NCBI RefSeq assembly: GCF_001524445.2
Contig: NZ_CP013417.1
Span: 1,922,001-1,986,000, forward strand
Reading direction: 5' to 3'
Length of the DNA: 64,000 nucleotides
Source: Burkholderia savannae
GTDB taxonomy: Bacteria > Pseudomonadota > Gammaproteobacteria > Burkholderiales > Burkholderiaceae
A program made the translations under genes and the position numbers. Position 1 is the stretch's first letter; each line of letters starts with the position of its first letter. Positions 20,015-29,283 of this stretch are shown piece by piece. The notes beneath the pieces were generated by a model. The model was not told the DNA's origin and made no database searches. It saw only the letters and a list, made by a program, of their open reading frames with translations.

Positions 20015-20089
20015 GCGAGACGGCGGCGAGCGGCATGGCGATCCGCCGCCGCGCGACGCGCGCCGGCGGCGAGGCGCGGCTGTCGTCGC

Positions 20090-20120
20090 GCGCGCCGCGG
20101 CCAGTGCGGCCGCGGCGCGC
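20090..20120. terminator. Strong 13-bp hairpin after arcC
   Basis: GCGCGCCGCGGCC and GGCCGCGGCGCGC pair perfectly around a 5-base loop, between arcC and the convergent SDR gene. Only TT follows on the plus strand, so a classic U-tract is missing. The position suggests a bidirectional transcription end. Confidence 0.6.
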
Positions 20121-20224
20121 TTCGAGCCCTCGCGTATCGCACCGCCGATGCAATCCGCAGCGTTGATCCGCAGCATCGACGTCCCGCACCGGCGAGCGCG
20201 CCGCCCGCCGCGCTCTTCGTCCGC

Positions 20225-21019
20225 TCACGCGCCGCGCTTGTCGTTCTGACGGCGCGTCCACGCATGCGTCTGCTCGTCGCGCACGAACTGCTCGACGGCG
20301 GCGGGCAGCAGGTTGCGGAACAGCCCGCCGTCGCTTTCCGTCACTTCGACCATCTTCTCGACCATCTCCTGCGGGTCGAACTGCTCGAACGGGAACGTCA
20401 GCTTCTCGGGCGTCGCCGCGTCGCGCGCGGGATCGAGCCAGCGGCGCGGCGTCTCCATCATCCGGTCGTTGAAGCCCGTGCTATAAGGGCCCGGATTGAC
20501 GACCGCGATCTGGATGCCGTGCGCGTCGAGCTCCGCGTGCATCGCCTCGGCGATCGATTCGACCGCGTGCTTCGACGCGCAATACGCGCCCGTGTACGCG
20601 CCCGTGATGAGCCCGGCGATCGACGACACGAACACGATCTTGCCGCGCCCGCGCGCGATCATCCCGCGCGCGACCTGCTGCGTGAGCTCGAGCGGGCCGA
20701 ACACGTTGGCCTCGAACAGCTCGCGAACGATGTCGACGGGCAGATCGACGAGCGCGCCCGCCTCGCCCACGCCGGCGTTGTTCAGCAGCACGTCGACGTC
20801 CCAGCGCGCGGCCTGCGCGCGGTCCCGCGCCGAGGTCACGTCGAGCTTCACGGCGTCGAGCGCGACCCCGCGCCGCGCGGCCTCGGCGTTCAGTTCGGTG
20901 ATCTGCGGCACGATCTGCACGCCCGCGATCACGTGATGGCCTTTCGCGGCGAGCCGCAGCGCGGCCTCGCGGCCGAAACCCGAGCCTGCGCCCGTCACCA
21001 GAATGCGTTTCCGAGTCAT
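20225..21019 (-). CDS. Short-chain dehydrogenase/reductase
   Basis: A 264-residue NAD(P)-dependent oxidoreductase. It has the cofactor motif TGAGSGFG (about residues 9-16), NNAG at about residue 79, a catalytic Ser in VFVSSIAG and the YxxxK pair in YCASK (about residue 144). Its substrate is unknown. The ATG at 21019 overlaps the stop of the upstream HbpS-like gene as ATGA, so the two are translationally coupled. The longer open frame to 21070 has no support. Both genes are divergent from a LysR regulator that probably controls them. Confidence 0.9.
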   Translation of the reverse strand: MTRKRILVTGAGSGFGREAALRLAAKGHHVIAGVQIVPQITELNAEAARRGVALDAVKLDVTSARDRAQAARWDVDVLLNNAGVGEAGALVDLPVDIVRELFEANVFGPLELTQQVARGMIARGRGKIVFVSSIAGLITGAYTGAYCASKHAVESIAEAMHAELDAHGIQIAVVNPGPYSTGFNDRMMETPRRWLDPARDAATPEKLTFPFEQFDPQEMVEKMVEVTESDGGLFRNLLPAAVEQFVRDEQTHAWTRRQNDKRGA

Positions 21020-21465
21020 GTCCTTGCTCCTTGTCCTGCGTTGAGAAGAGTGGCGAAAGCATCGACGCACGCCTGTGCGATCGCGCTGTCGTCGTCGACC
21101 GTGCCGCCCGACACGCCGACCGCGCCGACGCAGCTTCCGTTTGCATCGAGAAGCGGCAGGCCGCCGCCGAACGTGACGAGCCCGCCGTTGCTGTGCTCGA
21201 TGCTGCGGATCGGCCCGTCGCCGGCCGACAACACGCCGAGCGACGCGCTCGGCATCCGGAAGCGCGCGGCCGTGCCGGCCTTGCGCGTCGCGAGATCGAT
21301 CGCGCCGATGAACGCGTCGTCCATCCGCGCGAACGCGACGAGATGCGCGCCGGCGTCGACGACGGCGATCGCGACGGCGACGCCCGCCGCGTTCAGATGC
21401 GCGGCGTTCGCGACGCCGGCGTCGACGACGCGCCGCGCGCGTTCGAGCGTGAGTTCGGTGGACAT
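21016..21465 (-). CDS. GlcG/HbpS-family (heme-degrading domain-like) protein
   Basis: A 149-residue single-domain protein of the DUF336 family. The helix-rich N-terminus (LTLERARRVVDAGVANA) is followed by AIAVVDAGAHLVAFARMDDAF. The GLPL and VGAVGVSGGTVDDD blocks mark the family. Some members bind heme or assist flavin oxidoreductases; the role here is unknown. It has no signal peptide and is predicted cytoplasmic. It is the first gene of a two-gene unit with the SDR. Confidence 0.8.
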   Translation of the reverse strand: MSTELTLERARRVVDAGVANAAHLNAAGVAVAIAVVDAGAHLVAFARMDDAFIGAIDLATRKAGTAARFRMPSASLGVLSAGDGPIRSIEHSNGGLVTFGGGLPLLDANGSCVGAVGVSGGTVDDDSAIAQACVDAFATLLNAGQGART

Positions 21466-21562
21466 CGGCGGCTCCTTGTGCGATTCGACTGGGAGCCAGT
21501 GTAAGGATCGGCGGTATCTGCGAGAATCAGTGTTCCGCTCACAAACGTATCAAGTTTTTCTA

Positions 21563-22483
21563 ATGACTCTGCGACGCGATCCGCTCGGCGGCCTGCATGT
21601 GTTCATCAGCGTCGTCACGCACGGCAACTTCACGCGCGCGGCGGCCGCGCTCGGCCTCACGCCCGCGGCGGTGAGCCTCGCGATCGGGCAGCTCGAAAGC
21701 GAGCTGAAAGTAAAATTGTTCAGCCGCAGCACGCGCGGCGTGAGCCTGACGGAAGCCGGCCAGCGCTATTACGACGCGACCGCGCAGCCGTACCGGCAGG
21801 TCGCCGACGCACGCGACGCGCTGAACGACGCGCGCGACGAGCCCGAGGGCCTGTTGCGGATCAGCGCGCTGCATCTCGCGAAATCGGTCGTCACGGCCGA
21901 CGTGCTCGCCGAATTCTTCCGCCGCTACCCGAAAGTGAGCGTCGAGATCCGCTACGAGGATCATCTCGTCGACATCGTGAAGGAACGGCTCGACGCCGGG
22001 ATACGCTTGGCCGACCGGCTGCAGCCCGGTATGGTCGGCGTGAAGATCGCGCCCGCGCTCACGTGCGCGCTCGTCGCGACGCCCGGCTATCTCGCGCAGC
22101 ACGGCACGCCGGCGAAGGTCGCCGACCTCGCGCGGCACATGTGCATCCGCTTTCGCTTTCCGAAGAGCGGGCGCCTGCACAAATGGCCGCTGCGCGACGG
22201 CCGCCGCGACATCGAGCTCGACGTCGCGGGCCGCTTCGTCAGCACCGATACGGGCGCCGTGATCGACGCCGCGCGCGCGGGCGCGGGCATCGCGTTCGTG
22301 TTCATGCGCGAGCGGATCGAGGACGACCTGCGCCGCGGCACGCTGCGCGAGGTGCTGCCGGGCGCATGCCGGACGCTGCCGCCGATGTGGCTCTACTACG
22401 CGAACCGCAAGCACGTGCCGCCGAAGCTGCGCGCGTTCATCGCGGTGCTGCGCGAGCACGCGGCGGCCGACGCGCGGCGCTGA
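21563..22483 (+). CDS. LysR-type transcriptional regulator
   Basis: A 306-residue protein. The N-terminal winged HTH is FISVVTHGNFTRAAAALGLTPAAVSLAIGQLESELKVKLFSRSTRGVSLTEAG (about residues 14-65, split here only for description). The rest is a periplasmic-binding-type effector domain. It is divergent from the HbpS-like/SDR pair across a 97-base gap, the classic arrangement for regulation of the neighbouring unit. The effector is unknown. The ATG at 21563 gives the usual short N-terminus before the HTH. Confidence 0.92.
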   Translation: MTLRRDPLGGLHVFISVVTHGNFTRAAAALGLTPAAVSLAIGQLESELKVKLFSRSTRGVSLTEAGQRYYDATAQPYRQVADARDALNDARDEPEGLLRISALHLAKSVVTADVLAEFFRRYPKVSVEIRYEDHLVDIVKERLDAGIRLADRLQPGMVGVKIAPALTCALVATPGYLAQHGTPAKVADLARHMCIRFRFPKSGRLHKWPLRDGRRDIELDVAGRFVSTDTGAVIDAARAGAGIAFVFMRERIEDDLRRGTLREVLPGACRTLPPMWLYYANRKHVPPKLRAFIAVLREHAAADARR

Positions 22484-22775
22484 CGGCTTCGCGTTCGCCG
22501 TTGCGGCGCGATGCCGCCTCGCGCCGCGCGCTTGTGCGTCGTTTTTGTGCGTCGTTCTCGTGCTTCGTCCGCGTCCGGCGACGGCTTGGTCCGCCGCCCC
22601 ATGCAAAAGCGCCGGCGCGGCGCAATGCGCTTGCATGATTTCGCGATATCACGAAGTCGCGCCGCCGCCAGCAACGATGCGCGGGATCGGCTACATTGTG
22701 CGGACCGCGCCGCCCGCGCGGATCACGGGCGGGCGCGTGGCGACTTCTTCATCGATTCATCGACCGAGTTCATCC

Positions 22776-23480
22776 ATGTCCGATCTTTCCGAGTTTCCGA
22801 TCACGAAGAAATGGCCCGCGCAGCATCCGGAGCGCATCCAGCTCTATTCGCTGCCGACGCCGAACGGCGTCAAGGTGTCGATCCTGCTGGAGGAAACGGG
22901 GCTGCCGTACGAGGCGCACGTCGTGCGCTTCGACACGAACGACCAGATGTCGCCCGAGTTCCTGTCGCTGAACCCGAACAACAAGATCCCGGCGATCATC
23001 GATCCGCACGGCCCGGGCGGCAAGCCGCTCGCGCTGTTCGAATCGGGCGCGATCCTGCTCTATCTCGCCGACAAGACGGCCCGGTTCATTCCGGCCGATC
23101 CCGCGCGCCGCTACGAGACGATCCAGTGGCTGATGTTCCAGATGGGCGGCATCGGGCCGATGTTCGGCCAGGTCGGCTTCTTTCACAAGTTCGCGGGCCG
23201 CGACTACGAGGACAAGCGCCCGCGCGATCGCTACGTCGGCGAAGCGAAGCGCCTGCTCGCGGTGCTCGAGGGCCGCCTCGCGGATCGCCAGTGGATCATG
23301 GGCGACGCCTATACGATCGCCGACATCGCGACGTTCCCGTGGGTGCGCAACCTGATCGGCTTCTACGAGGCGCGCGAGCTCGTCGAATTCGAGCGCTTTC
23401 CGAACGTCGCGCGCGTGCTCGACGCGTTTCTCGCACGGCCGGCGGTCGCGCGCGGGCTGAACATTCCGGCGCGGCCGTAA
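22776..23480 (+). CDS. Glutathione S-transferase (Nu-class/YghU-like)
   Basis: A 234-residue protein. The thioredoxin-like N-domain opens with IQLYSLPTPNGVKVSILLEETGLPYE (about residues 21-46). The Thr-Pro-Asn trio is where Nu-class enzymes bind the glutathione sulfur. NPNNKIPAIID (cis-Pro loop) and ALFESGAILLYLADK (Glu-Ser gamma-glutamyl site) follow. The C-terminal helical domain has the usual N-capping box around YTIADIATFPW. It probably has disulfide-bond reductase or peroxidase activity. Single gene; the upstream 290 bases show nothing distinct. Confidence 0.88.
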   Translation: MSDLSEFPITKKWPAQHPERIQLYSLPTPNGVKVSILLEETGLPYEAHVVRFDTNDQMSPEFLSLNPNNKIPAIIDPHGPGGKPLALFESGAILLYLADKTARFIPADPARRYETIQWLMFQMGGIGPMFGQVGFFHKFAGRDYEDKRPRDRYVGEAKRLLAVLEGRLADRQWIMGDAYTIADIATFPWVRNLIGFYEARELVEFERFPNVARVLDAFLARPAVARGLNIPARP

Positions 23481-23947
23481 CCGCGTGCCGGCGTCGCGCC
23501 GCGTCCATGCGGTGCGACGCCTTGCGCCGACGGGCGGCCGGACGCACGCGCGGCTCGCCGCGTCGCCCGCCCCCTCGATCCTCTGCCTGCTTCCGCTGCT
23601 CCTTTTCGCGCTCGCAACGAACGCCATCGCGAATGCGACGGCATACGCGAAAAGTCACCAGTCACGCCGCTTCAACGTTTCAATCTCGCCTCCTTCTTGC
23701 CTCCTTCCTCTCGCCGAATCGCATGCGCCTTCGACGTCCGGCGTTTGCGTCGCCTCCGTCCGGCATCCGCGCGCCACATGCATCCGTTCACGATGCGCCA
23801 AACGCGAAGTGGTGCGAATCATTCCGCGAGCGGCGCATCGAGCGCCGCGCCGTTTCGAGCGATTTCGCGGCGATTTCGCGCCGATTCGCGGCGATCCGCG
23901 CCGGTCCGTATCGGCTCGCCCGCGCCGCCGGGCCCATCAACGTGCAG
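23481..23947. other. Convergent intergenic region, nothing recognised
   Basis: About 465 bases between the GST gene and the leftward MarR gene. Open frames are shadow-like, rich in Arg, Ala and Ser. A few short ATTCG/GATTTCGCGGC repeats occur near 23860-23900. Confidence 0.5.
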
Positions 23948-24439
23948 TCAGCCGTCGGCCTGCCCTTGCAGCAGCTTGCCGAGCAGCTTCGCGAGCCGGC
24001 GCTGCTCCGTGTCGCTCAGCGCGGCCAGCACGCGCCGCTGGTTGTCGACGTGCGCGACGACGGCGTCGTCGATCAACGCGAGCCCCGCGGGCGTCAGCGC
24101 GACGAGCGTGCCGCGCCCGTCCGCCGGATTCGGGCGGCGCTCGACCCACCCCGCCTTTTCGATGCGATCGATCCGGTTCGTCATGCTGCCCGACGAGATC
24201 ATCGCGGCGTCGTAAAGCGCGGTCGGCGTCAGCGCGTACGGCGCGCCGCTGCGACGCAGCGTCGCGAGCACGTCGAACTCGCCGGGCTGCAAGCCGTAGC
24301 GCGCGAAGAGCGGGTTGAGCCTGTCCCGCGCGATGACGAGCGCCGCCTCCTGCAGCCTGCCGAGCACGATCATCGACGACGGGTCGAGATCCGGGCGCTC
24401 GCGACGCCATTGCTCGACCGCATGTGCTGCGCGATCCAT
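23948..24439 (-). CDS. MarR-family transcriptional regulator
   Basis: A 163-residue winged-helix repressor. The HTH region runs from LQPGEFDVLATLRRSGAPYALTP through ISSGSMTNRIDRIEKAGWVERRPNPADGRG (about residues 49-112). The wing RRPNPADGRGTLVALT is typical of the family. AGGAGGGG lies just before the ATG at 24439. It is divergent from the MFS gene at 24563, with two palindromic operator-like sites in the 123-base gap. It probably represses itself and the transporter. Confidence 0.92.
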   Translation of the reverse strand: MDRAAHAVEQWRRERPDLDPSSMIVLGRLQEAALVIARDRLNPLFARYGLQPGEFDVLATLRRSGAPYALTPTALYDAAMISSGSMTNRIDRIEKAGWVERRPNPADGRGTLVALTPAGLALIDDAVVAHVDNQRRVLAALSDTEQRRLAKLLGKLLQGQADG

Positions 24440-24461
24440 TACCCCTCCTGTTCGTCCAAGT

Positions 24462-24479
24462 TATCTTGACGTCGAGATA
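24462..24479. promoter_or_regulatory. MarR operator copy 1
   Basis: TATCTTGACGTCGAGATA is an 18-base palindrome with a single mismatch, located 23 bases from the marR start codon. The ATCT/AGAT half-sites are of the type bound by MarR/OhrR dimers. Confidence 0.7.
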
Positions 24480-24488
24480 GATCGAATC

Positions 24489-24506
24489 TATCTTGATGTC
24501 GAGACA
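24489..24506. promoter_or_regulatory. MarR operator copy 2
   Basis: TATCTTGATGTCGAGACA is a second, slightly degenerate copy of the same element, 27 bases from copy 1. That places the two sites within about 2.6 helical turns, on the transporter side of the gap. Confidence 0.65.
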
Positions 24507-24562
24507 ATTATACGCAATGCGCGTACCCGGCAGCCGTCCGGACGCGCGCCGCTTCCATTCCT

Positions 24563-25735
24563 ATGCACATGCTTCTTTCTCCTGCTTGGCGGCTCGCCGC
24601 CATCGTTCTCGTCGGCCTCAACCTGCGTCCGGTGCTCGCGTCGGTCGGGCCGCTCCTCGATACGATCCAGCGCGCGACCGGCTTGTCCGACAGCGCGGCG
24701 AGCCTGCTGACGACCGTCCCGATCCTGCTGATGGGCGCGGGGGCGCTGATCGCGCCGTGGCTCGCGCGCCGCGCCGGCGTGCGCGCGGGCGTATGGCTCG
24801 GCGTCGCGCTGATCGGGCTCGCATGCGCGGCGCGCGTCGCGGCGAGCGCGCCCGCCGTGCTGCTCGCGTCCGCGCTGTGCGCGGGGCTCGGCATCGCGGC
24901 GGTGCAGGCGCTCCTGCCCGCCTTCATCAAGGCCGAGTTCGCCGCGCGCGCGGGCAGCGTGATGGGCTTCTATTCGACGTCGATCATGGGCGGCGCCGTG
25001 TTCGCGAGCGTCGCGACGCCGTTTGCGTCGCACGCGCTCGGCTGGCCGCTCGCGCTGGCCGGCTGGACGCTGCCCGCCGTCGCCGCCGCGCTGCTGTGGC
25101 CGCTCGCGACGCGCGCGGCGGCCCGCGACGCGCAGGCGCGCTCGGCCACGCGGCGCACGAGCGGCGCGCGCGCATGGTTGCTCGCCGCGTTCTTCGGCCT
25201 CGGCACGGGCGCGTACACGCTCGTGCTCGCGTGGCTGCCGCCGTATTACGTGGCGCTCGGATGGTCGCCCGAAGCGGCGGGCGGGCTGCTCGGCGGCGTG
25301 ACGCTCGCCGAGGTCGCCGCGGGGCTCACCGTGTCGGCGTTCATCGACCGCCTGACGGATCGCCGTCCCGCGCTCTTCGCCGCGATCGCTTCGCTGTTCG
25401 TCGGCTTGATCGTGCTGATCGCGGCGCCGATCGATTTCGCGCTGCCCGCGTCGCTGCTGCTCGGCCTCGGCATCGGCGCGCTGTTTCCGCTGTCGCTGAT
25501 CGTCGCGCTCGATCACGCGCCGAGCGCGGCCGAGGCCGGCGCGCTTACCGGATTCGTCCAGGGAATCGGCTATCTGATCGCGGGCCTTTTCCCGTTCGTC
25601 GCGGGCGTGATCCGGCAGAACGTCGCCGATCTGTCGCCGGCATGGGGCTTCATGGCCGCCGTGTGCGTCGCGATGGCGGCGATGGCCGCGCGCTTCGCGC
25701 CGCTGCGGCTCGCCGTCGCGCGAAACGGCGCGTGA
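24563..25735 (+). CDS. MFS transporter, CynX/NimT-like
   Basis: A 390-residue, about 12-helix transporter. It starts with the CynX-family motif WRLAAIVLVGLNLRPVLASVGPLLDTI and has MGAGALIAPWLARRAGVRAGVW. The second half opens with AWLLAAFFGLGTGAYTLVLAWLPPYYVALGWSPEAAG, seen in cyanate/nitroimidazole transporter relatives. Its substrate is unknown. It is divergent from the MarR gene and very likely its target. The ATG at 24563 (or 24569) is the first after the operators. Confidence 0.85.
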   Translation: MHMLLSPAWRLAAIVLVGLNLRPVLASVGPLLDTIQRATGLSDSAASLLTTVPILLMGAGALIAPWLARRAGVRAGVWLGVALIGLACAARVAASAPAVLLASALCAGLGIAAVQALLPAFIKAEFAARAGSVMGFYSTSIMGGAVFASVATPFASHALGWPLALAGWTLPAVAAALLWPLATRAAARDAQARSATRRTSGARAWLLAAFFGLGTGAYTLVLAWLPPYYVALGWSPEAAGGLLGGVTLAEVAAGLTVSAFIDRLTDRRPALFAAIASLFVGLIVLIAAPIDFALPASLLLGLGIGALFPLSLIVALDHAPSAAEAGALTGFVQGIGYLIAGLFPFVAGVIRQNVADLSPAWGFMAAVCVAMAAMAARFAPLRLAVARNGA

Positions 25736-26376
25736 GGGGCGAGTCAGCGGCGAGTGAGTGACGCATGGCGGCGCGCGACGCGTATCGTCTGGCGTTTGCG
25801 CGATGTCGCGTTGCATTCGTGGTGTGGGTTGCTTGCGTTGCAGTCGTATAGGCAGCGCCGCTCGCCGGTATCGCCGCATGGGTGCGGCCGGAGGAATCCC
25901 CGCTCGCTCGGATGCCGGCGCGCCGCCGACGCGACGCGCGCGCGGCGGCTACCCTATCGCCGATGCGCGGGCGTCGCTTCGGGGCGGCATGGCGCGCGCC
26001 GATTTGCGTCTCGCGTCGAAGACGCAACGTTTCGACGGCGTGTCGACGACGAAACTACGAATCGACGCATGGCGCGCGTTCGTCGCGCCGATGAACTACG
26101 CATGCTGACATGCGCGAATGCGGCCATGTCGCGTCGCGCGGCCCGATCGCACGGCGGTGAACGCCTGCGATGCGCCCGCCTCAAATCGGCCGCGCACATC
26201 TTCGCCGCGAAGCGCGCGTGCCTGTTCATGCTCGAGCTGCCGCCGGCCCGATCCCGAGCGCGCCCGCGCATCGGCCGCACGGATCGCGCTTTGCCCGAGC
26301 CGGAACTCGTACGGCACGCCACGGTCCCTATTGAACGTCACGACCCCAACGCGCCGATCCGGCCAAGGAAATGCCC
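25736..26376. other. Intergenic region, no gene seen
   Basis: About 640 bases. All open frames are arginine-rich shadows without ribosome binding sites. GC content is slightly lower than in the adjoining genes. Promoter elements for the hydrolase gene should be near the right end, but none is distinct. Confidence 0.5.
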
Positions 26377-27942
26377 ATGATGTCGACTCGATTCCGTCAT
26401 TTCGCCGCGGCCGCGCTCGTGGTGTCCGCCGGCGCGTTCGCGGCGCCGGCGAGCGCCGCGCCCGACGTCGCGTGCCGGCCCGACGAGACGATGCCGAAGC
26501 GGCAGTTCCGCGGTACGTGGATCGCATCGGTGATCAACATCGACTGGCCGTCCCGCCCGGGCCTGTCCGTCGCCGACCAGGAGGCCGAGCTGCGCGCGTG
26601 GCTCGACGACGCGGCCCGCATGAATCGAAATGCCGTGATCCTCCAGGTTCGCCCGACCGCGGACGCATTCTGGCCGTCGCCGTTCGAGCCGTGGTCGAAA
26701 TATCTGACGGGCGCGCAAGGCGGCGACCCCGGCTACGATCCGCTCGCGTTCGCGGTTGCCGAAGCGCATCGGCGCAATCTCGAGCTGCACGCATGGTTCA
26801 ATCCGTATCGCATCGCGATGGACGAGCGCATCGACGCGCTCGTCGCGACGCATCCGGCCCGCCAGCACCCGGACTGGGTCGTTCGCTACGGCGGGAAGCT
26901 GTACTACAACCCGGGCGTGCCGGCCGCGCGCGCGTTCGTCGTCGACGCGATCATGGACGCCGTCGGCCGCTACGATATCGACGGCGTGCATCTCGACGAC
27001 TATTTCTACCCGTATCCGGTCGCGGGCGAGACGTTCGACGATGCGTCGGCCTACGCTCGATACGGCGCGGGCTTCCCGACGCTCGCCGACTGGCGCCGCG
27101 ATAACGTCGATCGGCTCGTCGAAGCGCTCGCGCATCGCATCAAGGCCGCGAAGCCGTGGGTGAAGTTCGGAATCTCGCCGTTCGCGGTCTGGCGCAACGC
27201 GGCCACCGATCCGCAGGGCTCGCAGACGTCGGCTGCCGTGCAGACCTATGACGACCTGTATGCGGATACGCGCCGATGGCTGCGCGAGCGCTGGATCGAT
27301 TACGTCGTCCCGCAGGTGTACTGGGCGCAAGGCTTCGCACCCGCCGACTACGACAAGGTGGTGTCGTGGTGGGCGAACGAGGCACGCGGCCGCGACGTGC
27401 ACTTGTACATCGGGCAGGCGGCGTACAAGGTCGGCACGTCGAATCAATCGCCGGGCTGGTCCGATCCGGCCGAGCTGAGCAATCATCTGGCGTTCAATCT
27501 CACCGTGCCCGAGGTGAAGGGCGACGTCTACTTTTCCGCGAAGGACGTGCGCGCGGACCGGCTCGGCGCGACGACGCGCGTGAACCGCACCTGGTATTCG
27601 CGGCCGGCGCTCGTGCCGGCGATGCGCCCGCTCGACGGAGCGCCGCCGCCGCCCGCTGAGGATCTCCGCGCGCAACGCACGCCGGACGGCGTGCGGCTGC
27701 GATGGAAGCCGCGCTCGAATGCGGCGGCGTCTTACGCGGTCTATCGCCACGAGACGGGACGGCAAGACATGTGCGACGACCACGACGCGCGCCATTTGCT
27801 CGCGACGGTTCGGGGAACCGATTATGTCGACATCACCGCGCACGCCGATCGCGACTACCGCTACGTCGTCACCGCGCTCGATCGTCTCTGGAACGAAAGC
27901 GAGCCGGTCGACGTCGTGACGCCGGCTTTGCGATCGCATTGA
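26377..27942 (+). CDS. Secreted GH10-like (DUF187/GHL10) glycosyl hydrolase with C-terminal FN3-like domain
   Basis: A 521-residue protein with a signal peptide (cleavage near ASA, about residue 28). The catalytic part begins FRGTWIASVINIDWPSRPG and contains NAVILQVRPTADAFWPS, HAWFNPYR and DGVHLDDYFYPYP. These are hallmarks of the YngK/DUF187 TIM-barrel family thought to act on peptidoglycan or other glycans. A beta-rich C-terminal domain (about residues 425-515, VRLRWKPRSNAAASYAVYR) looks like fibronectin type III. The start at 26377 was chosen because AAGGA lies seven bases upstream, while the ATG at 26371 is too close to it. Substrate not known. Confidence 0.85.
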   Translation: MMSTRFRHFAAAALVVSAGAFAAPASAAPDVACRPDETMPKRQFRGTWIASVINIDWPSRPGLSVADQEAELRAWLDDAARMNRNAVILQVRPTADAFWPSPFEPWSKYLTGAQGGDPGYDPLAFAVAEAHRRNLELHAWFNPYRIAMDERIDALVATHPARQHPDWVVRYGGKLYYNPGVPAARAFVVDAIMDAVGRYDIDGVHLDDYFYPYPVAGETFDDASAYARYGAGFPTLADWRRDNVDRLVEALAHRIKAAKPWVKFGISPFAVWRNAATDPQGSQTSAAVQTYDDLYADTRRWLRERWIDYVVPQVYWAQGFAPADYDKVVSWWANEARGRDVHLYIGQAAYKVGTSNQSPGWSDPAELSNHLAFNLTVPEVKGDVYFSAKDVRADRLGATTRVNRTWYSRPALVPAMRPLDGAPPPPAEDLRAQRTPDGVRLRWKPRSNAAASYAVYRHETGRQDMCDDHDARHLLATVRGTDYVDITAHADRDYRYVVTALDRLWNESEPVDVVTPALRSH

Positions 27943-28278
27943 AGCGCTCGCGCGGATGCGCCGGCGGCGGAGCGTCGTTCACGCGAACACGGGCGACGCC
28001 GCGCATCGGCATCTGATATTTCGCGCTCGGCTCGATGCGGGACGCCGCGCGTGGATCGCGATGCGTCGCCGACGCGTTCGAGCCCGCGCTTCGCGCAGCG
28101 ACGGTCGCATCGGCGTCTGGGGGCGGAGTCGATGTCGGATTCGGCATCGATGCGCGTGCCGCCCCAAGCTTGCCTTGCCTCTTGCATGCCCGTTCGCGCG
28201 CTCGACGCGCGCAATCGCCGCATGCCTGCGCACGCCGGCGCTTGCCGATATGCTGACCTGCGCCGAGCGCCGCCGTCC
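27943..28278. other. Convergent intergenic region, nothing recognised
   Basis: About 335 bases between the hydrolase and cobM stop codons. No strong hairpin with U-tract and no plausible gene were seen. Confidence 0.5.
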
Positions 28279-29004
28279 TCACCCTTTCGCGTAGAGCGTC
28301 GACTCGTCGAACCCTTGCGCGTCGAGCACGCGCCCGATCAGGATCAGCGCGGTGCGCTCGATTGGCGTGCCGGCGACCTTGTCGACGATGTCGGCGAGCG
28401 TGCCCGTCACGCGCTCCTCGTCGGGCCAGCTCGCACGGTAGATCACGGCCACCGGACAATCGGCGCCGTAGTGCGGCAGCGCGTCGTCGACGATTCGCGC
28501 GAGATGCCGCACGCCGAGATGGATCGCGAGCGTCGCGCGGTGCGCGGCGAGGCTCGCGAGCGACTCGCCTTCGGGCATCGTCGTCTTGCCCGCGTAGCGC
28601 GTGAGGATCACGGTCTGCGCGACGCCCGGCAGCGTCAGCTCGACGCCGAGCGCCGCCGCGCACGCGGCCGTCGCGGTCACGCCGGGCACGATCTCGTAAG
28701 GAATCCGGAGCGCGGCGAGCCGGCGCATCTGCTCGCCGATCGCGCCGTACAGCGACGGATCGCCGGAATGCACGCGCGCGACGTCCTGCCCGTTCGCGTG
28801 CGCCTGAGCGAGCAGCGCGACGATCGCATCGAGATCGAGCTCCGCCGTGTTCACGACGAGTTCGGCGCGATGGCCGTCGAGCACCGCGGCCGGCACGAGC
28901 GAGCCCGCGTACAGGATCACCGGGCAACTGCGCACGAGGCGCTGGCCCTTCACCGTGATCAGCTCGGGATCGCCCGGACCCGCGCCGATGAAATACACCG
29001 TCAT
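28279..29004 (-). CDS. cobM: Precorrin-4 C11-methyltransferase
   Basis: A 241-residue SAM-dependent tetrapyrrole methylase that adds the C11 methyl of the corrin ring. The family P-loop-like motif [14 protein letters not shown] is at residues 7-20. The other blocks are [14 protein letters not shown] (about residue 75), the [20 protein letters not shown] segment and [14 protein letters not shown], which together separate CobM/CbiF from sister enzymes. It lies at the promoter-distal end of the leftward cob unit, 279 bases beyond cobK. It may belong to that unit or have its own promoter. Confidence 0.93.
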   Translation of the reverse strand: MTVYFIGAGPGDPELITVKGQRLVRSCPVILYAGSLVPAAVLDGHRAELVVNTAELDLDAIVALLAQAHANGQDVARVHSGDPSLYGAIGEQMRRLAALRIPYEIVPGVTATAACAAALGVELTLPGVAQTVILTRYAGKTTMPEGESLASLAAHRATLAIHLGVRHLARIVDDALPHYGADCPVAVIYRASWPDEERVTGTLADIVDKVAGTPIERTALILIGRVLDAQGFDESTLYAKG

Positions 29005-29102
29005 TCAAGATACTCCGTCATTCGATGATTCGATTCGAGGATGCGATGCGCGCGCCGCGGGGCGCGTTCTCGCGCATTGCGCGCATCGCTCGGGCAGCCC
29101 GC

Positions 29103-29129
29103 TTTCGTCACTTTCGTCACTTTCGTCGC
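29103..29129. repeat. Three-copy 9-bp repeat in the cobK-cobM gap
   Basis: TTTCGTCAC, TTTCGTCAC and TTTCGTCGC follow head to tail. On the minus strand they would read SDE repeats if translated, but no supported gene covers them. Confidence 0.7.
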
Positions 29130-29283
29130 TCTTCTCGCCTACGCGACCTGTCCCGCTTTGATGACGCCTCGCCGCGCACGCAACTCGGCCCGGCGCGTGC
29201 GGCCCGCGGGACATCCGGCCCGCCGTCTTCGATCATCATGCCGGCCCCGCGTCGACGCGCGAGCGCACCGCACACGCGGCCCG

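Noticed and set aside
29005..29214. Minus-strand ORF with SDE repeats between cobK and cobM
   Set aside because: It has no ribosome binding site or similarity; the repeat is explained by a 9-bp DNA repeat.
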